Shown in pieces: positions 5,412 through 8,661 of a DNA stretch of 8,661 nt. Position 1 is the stretch's first letter. Every line of letters begins with the position of its first letter. Source of the stretch: Chloroflexota bacterium (GTDB taxonomy: Bacteria; Chloroflexota; Dehalococcoidia; UBA6926; JACQUM01); the NCBI GenBank assembly GCA_016210295.1, contig JACQUM010000034.1:1-8661 (forward strand), read 5' to 3'. The position numbers were made by a program, and so were the translations under genes. The notes beneath the pieces were generated by a model. The model made no database searches. It saw only the letters and a program-made list of their open reading frames with translations, and was not told the DNA's origin.

Positions 5412-6515
5412 TCATGGAATTCTCACCGGTGTTCCTCTTGCCGAGGAGTTTTCGATGGCGGCCAGGAGACGGTGGCGGAGAAGGGCGGTGGTGAAGCTCG
5501 GCTCCACCTCGTGTCCCCCGAGGATCCCGCGAGAAAGCTGGCGATAGGCCTGCGCGACGTTAAAAGGCGCACCCTTTAGAACGCTGCCCGGCACCCACGT
5601 CAGCCTGTCGGGGATGGGCATCTCCTGATAGGAGGCCTCTCCCTTGCGGGCGCCCAGGAGCCTGACTTCGCTGAGCTGGACCATCTGGGGCGCGGTGGCG
5701 ATGATAGTGCCTTCACGGCCGTAGACCTCCAGGCGCCAGCCGCTCCCTTGCCACGGGACGCTGGCGATGTGGACCGAGGCGGGGATCCCGCTGGCCAGCG
5801 TGCCTTGGAGCATGACGTAGTCCGGCGAGGTGACATGGACGGTGCCTCCGGTATCGGTGAGGGTCCACTCGGGCACCTGGGTCCCCACGCGGGCGGTCAG
5901 CTCCTGGAACTCGCCGAGGCAGAAACAGAGAGCATCGAGAGCGTGGCCCGCAGAGATGGAGAGGGCGTGGGCCCCCTTGGTCTTGTCCGCCGCCCAGGCG
6001 CCCCGCGAGGCTCGCTCGAGGATGCCGGGCAGGAGCATGGTCATCGTCACGGCCACGGGCTGGCCGACGAACCCCTCGCCGACAAGCTCCTTGAGCCGGA
6101 GGATGGGAGGCGCGAAACGGGCCTGGAGCCCCACCATTGCATGGGGCCCATCCTTCTCCCGCGCCAGGGCCGCGCTCTCTTCAGCCTCCTTGAGGTTGGC
6201 ACCGAGGGGCCATTCGCAATAGACGTGTTTCCCGGCCCGGAGCGCCGCCATCACCATGTCGTGGTGAAGAGGGACGCGGACGGACACGGCGACCAGATCG
6301 ATGTCCGGTTGCTTCACCAGGTCGCGGTAGTCGGTGAAGATGAGGGGGATCCCGAAACGCCTGGCCGTCTCTTCGGCTGTATCGTGGTGGGTCGTGCAAA
6401 CGCCGACCAGCTCGTATTCGGGAAGGGCCTTGAGGGCCGGCACGTGGGCCCGGGCTCCCCATCCGTAGTCCACGTTGGCGCCAATGACTCCGACTCGGAT
6501 CTTCCTGCCTGCCAT
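5412..6515 (-). CDS. Gfo/Idh/MocA family oxidoreductase, Gal80-like EWP variant
   Basis: This is a 367-residue protein of normal family length. The Rossmann N-terminus has VGVIGANVDYGWG (8-20) as the NAD(P)-binding turn, then LVGVCTTHHDTAEETA (36-51) and DLVAVSVRVPLHHD (73-86), the usual pattern of the cofactor domain. The expected C-E-K-P motif is C-E-W-P-L-G here (100-105), so the Lys that normally contacts cofactor and substrate is Trp102. The C-terminal alpha/beta domain contains GHALDALCFCLGE (190-202), matching the family G-x-H-x-x-D region (His191, Asp194). Most relatives oxidise or reduce sugars, polyols or their acids with NAD(P), but EWP members include the non-enzymatic yeast sensor Gal80 and many uncharacterised bacterial proteins, so catalysis is uncertain. 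GGGAG lies 8 nt before the ATG. It is the first gene of an operon with the MFS transporter. Confidence 0.88.
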   Translation of the reverse strand: MAGRKIRVGVIGANVDYGWGARAHVPALKALPEYELVGVCTTHHDTAEETARRFGIPLIFTDYRDLVKQPDIDLVAVSVRVPLHHDMVMAALRAGKHVYCEWPLGANLKEAEESAALAREKDGPHAMVGLQARFAPPILRLKELVGEGFVGQPVAVTMTMLLPGILERASRGAWAADKTKGAHALSISAGHALDALCFCLGEFQELTARVGTQVPEWTLTDTGGTVHVTSPDYVMLQGTLASGIPASVHIASVPWQGSGWRLEVYGREGTIIATAPQMVQLSEVRLLGARKGEASYQEMPIPDRLTWVPGSVLKGAPFNVAQAYRQLSRGILGGHEVEPSFTTALLRHRLLAAIENSSARGTPVRIP

Positions 6516-6549
6516 GTCAACAGCTCCCTTGCCGATGGGTTCGGCTCAG

Positions 6550-6568
6550 AGGCGTCCCACGGACGCCT
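6550..6568. promoter_or_regulatory. Perfect inverted repeat AGGCGTCC-CAC-GGACGCCT, candidate operator
   Basis: Eight bases pair perfectly around a 3-nt centre, 35 nt upstream of the Gfo/Idh/MocA start codon and within the divergent gap. A -10-like TACAAT lies upstream on the minus strand (6601-6596) with only a weak -35, so the repeat would fall just downstream of that start point, where a repressor or a leader hairpin could act. It could also end a transcript entering from either side, although no T tract longer than three follows. Function is inferred from position only. Confidence 0.4.
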
Positions 6569-6654
6569 AAATTTACCCTCCCGCCCAGTTGCTCCATTGT
6601 ACCAGGTGCCTCTCACGAGGACAGAAAGAATCTGTGCCTCAGTTCGCTCTTGAC

Positions 6655-6684
6655 TTGACATTTATCGGTGAACGCCACTACACT
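6655..6684 (+). promoter_or_regulatory. Sigma70-type promoter of the first acyl-CoA dehydrogenase
   Basis: Perfect TTGACA (6655-6660), an 18-nt spacer, then TACACT (6679-6684). The stretch ACTCACGC just after the -10 recurs at the second dehydrogenase promoter (8019-8026). The leader of about 35 nt ends in GGGAGGTAGG before the ATG. Confidence 0.7.
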
Positions 6685-6726
6685 CACGCTAGAAACGTAA
6701 CTCGCCGGAGAGGGAGGTAGGAGCCC

Positions 6727-7926
6727 ATGGATTTTGAGTTGGAGCAGAGCAAGGATTTGCAAGCCTTCCGCAAGGAGGTCCGCGAGTGGATTGAGGCGAA
6801 CCTGCCTCCTCCTATTTCCACCCGTGACCGCCGCAAGGAAACCCTTCAGGACTTCAAGAACGCTCGCGAGTTCCATCGGAAGCTCGGGGCGAAGGGATGG
6901 CGCGTGCCCTGGGCTCCAAAGGAGTACGGCGGGCTGGGCCTCTCCATCGAGAAGACTCTCATCATAGACGAGGAGTTGGACAAGGTCGAGGATACGATCG
7001 CCAGCCTGGATGACAACGGGCCGGGCGTCATCCTTCCCCCGATCCTGACTTACGGGACCGAGGAGCAGAAGCAGACCTGGGCCCGCGGCATCATCGAGGG
7101 GAGGCAGATATGGTGGCAGGGCCTTACCGAGCCGGAGGCAGGCTCCGACCTTGCCAGCGCCCAGACCCGCGCTGTCCCCGATGGCAACGACTGGCTCATC
7201 AGCGGAAACAAGATCTTCCAGGGCTCTGGGTACGAGCAGGACATGTACTACGTCCTGGCCATCTCTCATCCAGATCGGCCCCGTCACCATAACTTCAGCG
7301 TCTTCTGCTTCTCCCTGCACCTGCCGGGTGTGAGCTGGTCGCCCATGCGCCTCATCGCTACCGACCGCAACTCCGTCTACATGGACAACGTCCGCGTGCC
7401 CTCCTCTGCCATCCTGGGTCAGCCCGGCCAGGGGTGGCAGGTGACCCAGGCCCAGCTGGAGGTCGAGCATGGCTATGGCGGTGCCGTTCGCCCCGACAGG
7501 GTCGTCCCCAAGGTCCTGGACTTCATGAGAGAAGGGCCGAAGAAGGGGGGCCCCATCGCGGGCGACGCCGTCCTGCGGGACCGCTACGTGGACAACTTCA
7601 TCGGTTCCCGCGTGGGAGTCCTCTTCCAGCTCCGGAACCTCTCCCAGCGGCTGAACAAGCAGTTCGGCAGCTACGAGGGCTCGCAGAACATCTTGCACGA
7701 CAAGGTGTACGGCGTGCAGCAGGCGGCGCGGAACCTGGAGATCACCGGGCTCTACGGCCTGATGGACGACGAGCATGAGGCTCCATCCTACGGAGACATC
7801 GAGGCGCACCAGCGCGGGTCCATCGTCTTCACGCACCCCGCCGGCACCATCGAGGTCCACAAGGTCATCATGGCCCGCCGCATCGGGATGAGTGCCACCC
7901 GGGAGCGCGCTGCGGCCACCGTCTAG
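6727..7926 (+). CDS. Acyl-CoA dehydrogenase family protein, first tandem paralogue
   Basis: The 399-residue protein spans the full acyl-CoA dehydrogenase fold: N-terminal helices (1-125), a middle beta domain opened by LTEPEAGSDLASAQTRA (133-149), and a C-terminal helical domain (about 240-390). The LTEPEAGSD segment binds flavin and substrate in this family, and ISGNKIFQG (158-166) follows as usual. These FAD enzymes make the 2,3-double bond in an acyl-CoA and pass electrons to ETF. Before the final GT motif, where medium-chain enzymes have the catalytic Glu, this protein reads PAGTIEVHK (371-379) with Ala. Glu247 in QLEVEH aligns by eye with the alternative isovaleryl-CoA-type base. It is cytoplasmic and of PimC/FadE-like size; chain length and substrate are unknown. 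GGGAGGTAGG precedes the ATG. It has its own promoter and terminator and a close paralogue directly downstream. Confidence 0.92.
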   Translation: MDFELEQSKDLQAFRKEVREWIEANLPPPISTRDRRKETLQDFKNAREFHRKLGAKGWRVPWAPKEYGGLGLSIEKTLIIDEELDKVEDTIASLDDNGPGVILPPILTYGTEEQKQTWARGIIEGRQIWWQGLTEPEAGSDLASAQTRAVPDGNDWLISGNKIFQGSGYEQDMYYVLAISHPDRPRHHNFSVFCFSLHLPGVSWSPMRLIATDRNSVYMDNVRVPSSAILGQPGQGWQVTQAQLEVEHGYGGAVRPDRVVPKVLDFMREGPKKGGPIAGDAVLRDRYVDNFIGSRVGVLFQLRNLSQRLNKQFGSYEGSQNILHDKVYGVQQAARNLEITGLYGLMDDEHEAPSYGDIEAHQRGSIVFTHPAGTIEVHKVIMARRIGMSATRERAAATV

Positions 7927-7951
7927 GCTCTTTGCCTCAAACGGAGATACT

Positions 7952-7989
7952 TTCGAGGCGCCCCGAAAATCGGGGCGCCTCGAATTTTT
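7952..7989 (+). terminator. Rho-independent terminator after the first acyl-CoA dehydrogenase
   Basis: TTCGAGGCGCCCCGA (7952-7966) pairs perfectly with its complement at 7970-7984, a 15-bp stem with an AAA loop, followed directly by TTTTT (7985-7989). It starts 26 nt after the stop codon and ends 2 nt before the -35 of the next promoter, so the two paralogues are separate transcription units. Confidence 0.92.
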
Positions 7990-7991
7990 AC

Positions 7992-8021
7992 TTGACAATG
8001 TCCCTTCTCGGCCTCTATACT
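7992..8021 (+). promoter_or_regulatory. Sigma70-type promoter of the second acyl-CoA dehydrogenase
   Basis: Perfect TTGACA (7992-7997), an 18-nt spacer, then TATACT (8016-8021). Spacing and the ACTCACGC after the -10 match the promoter at 6655-6684, so the promoter seems to have been duplicated with the gene. The leader is longer here, about 70 nt, and contains a small hairpin AGCTC-GCAT-GAGCT (8049-8062) absent from the first copy. Confidence 0.75.
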
Positions 8022-8096
8022 CACGCAAACCGCGGTCTCTCCATAACAAGCTCGCATGAGCTAGACCAGGCCGCAGAAAAAAGGGAGGTAGGCTGC

Positions 8097-8661
8097 ATGG
8101 ACTTTGAGTTGGAATATGGAAAAGAGGGCGAGGGCTTCCGTAAAGAGGTACGGGCCTGGATCGAAGCGAACCTGCCCCCTCCCCCGTCCACTCTGGACCG
8201 CCGCAAGGAGACCCTTGAAGACTTCAAGAACGCCCGCGAGTTCCAGCGAAAACTCGGTGCGAAGGGTTGGCGCATCCCCTGGGCTCCCAAGGAGTACGGC
8301 GGCGCGGGCCTCTCCATTGAGAAGAACATCATCATCGAAGAGGAGTTGGATAGGGTCGAGGACAGGATTGGGCTGATTGATGACAACGGCCCGAGCGTCA
8401 TTCTCCCTCCCATCCTGACCTACGGCACCGAGCAGCAGAAGCAGACCTGGGCCCGTGGCATCATCGAGGGCAAGCAGATCTGGTGGCAGGGCCTCACCGA
8501 GCCGGAGGCTGGCTCCGACCTTGCCAGCGCCCAGACTCGCGCCGTCCCCGATGGCAACGACTGGCTTATCAGCGGGAACAAGATCTTCCAGGACGCCGGG
8601 TATGAGCAGGACATGTATTACGTCCTGGCCGTGAGCCATCCCGATCGGCCCCGTCACCACA
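8097..8661 (+). CDS. Acyl-CoA dehydrogenase family protein, second tandem paralogue (3' end outside window)
   Basis: From ATG 8097 an open frame of 188 codons runs to the window edge without a stop. It aligns without gaps to the first 188 residues of the gene at 6727. By hand I count about 27 differences, roughly 86% identity. Residues 114-165, including LTEPEAGSD, differ at one position only (R126K), while residues 7-13 and 90-94 are the most diverged. The GGGAGGTAGG ribosome site is also shared. It is clearly a functional-looking paralogue and not debris: the changes are mostly conservative and the frame is intact. Same reaction class as its neighbour, with possible differences in substrate or expression. 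The region holding the C-terminal catalytic motif lies beyond the window, so completeness cannot be judged. Confidence 0.9.
   Translation, partial: MDFELEYGKEGEGFRKEVRAWIEANLPPPPSTLDRRKETLEDFKNAREFQRKLGAKGWRIPWAPKEYGGAGLSIEKNIIIEEELDRVEDRIGLIDDNGPSVILPPILTYGTEQQKQTWARGIIEGKQIWWQGLTEPEAGSDLASAQTRAVPDGNDWLISGNKIFQDAGYEQDMYYVLAVSHPDRPRHH

Noticed and set aside
4572..5579. 335-codon plus-strand frame opposite the MFS gene
   Set aside because: Hydrophilic, E/R/G-rich antisense shadow of a twelve-helix transporter, with no domain signal.
6613..8049. 478-codon minus-strand open frame opposite the first acyl-CoA dehydrogenase
   Set aside because: It is a shadow of the GC-rich codon bias of the real gene and has no recognisable domain. 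A similar shadow (8061-8660) occurs opposite the paralogue for the same reason.

Overview
The window is GC-rich bacterial DNA from an organism with fatty-acid or acyl-CoA based metabolism. It holds seven complete protein genes, two partial genes cut by the window edges, and one tRNA-Gln gene. The gene content (crotonase, paralogous acyl-CoA dehydrogenases, Gfo/Idh/MocA oxidoreductase, OFA-like MFS transporter) and the style of dispersed hairpin repeats remind me of Chloroflexota, especially Dehalococcoidia/SAR202-type environmental genomes. That placement is recall and inference, with moderate confidence at best.

Layout. Bases 1-126 (-) are the N-terminus of an enoyl-CoA hydratase, divergent from a six-helix membrane protein (272-958, +); each has a recognisable sigma70-type promoter in the gap. 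A repeat/hairpin block (965-1098) separates the membrane protein from a convergent alpha/beta hydrolase (1140-2006, -). Bases 2007-2338 are non-coding and hold a short direct repeat and a 128-bp MITE-like element. From 2339 to 3181 (+) runs a GrdB/PrdB-type selenoprotein B homologue interrupted by one in-frame UGA at codon 181. That UGA lies exactly at the Sec position of a U-x-x-C motif and is followed by a SECIS-like hairpin, so simple ORF calling would split or truncate the gene. A second repeat with perfect 9-bp terminal inverted repeats (3178-3322) overlaps its stop codon. Next come tRNA-Gln(UUG) (3425-3495) and, 34 nt later, a zinc-finger/GIY-YIG nuclease (3530-4042, +) with visibly lower GC.

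The next block is a two-gene minus-strand operon: a Gfo/Idh/MocA oxidoreductase with an EWP instead of EKP motif (6515-5412), then an MFS transporter (5405-4056), only 6 nt apart. Divergent from it are two tandem, closely related acyl-CoA dehydrogenase genes (6727-7926 and 8097-beyond the end). Each has its own TTGACA-N18-TAyaCT promoter, and they are separated by a textbook rho-independent terminator.

Functionally, the hydratase and dehydrogenases point to acyl-CoA beta-oxidation-like catabolism. The Gfo/Idh-MFS pair looks like uptake plus modification of a small organic substrate, possibly a polyol, sugar acid or organic acid. The standout observation is the probable selenoprotein with its in-frame UGA.
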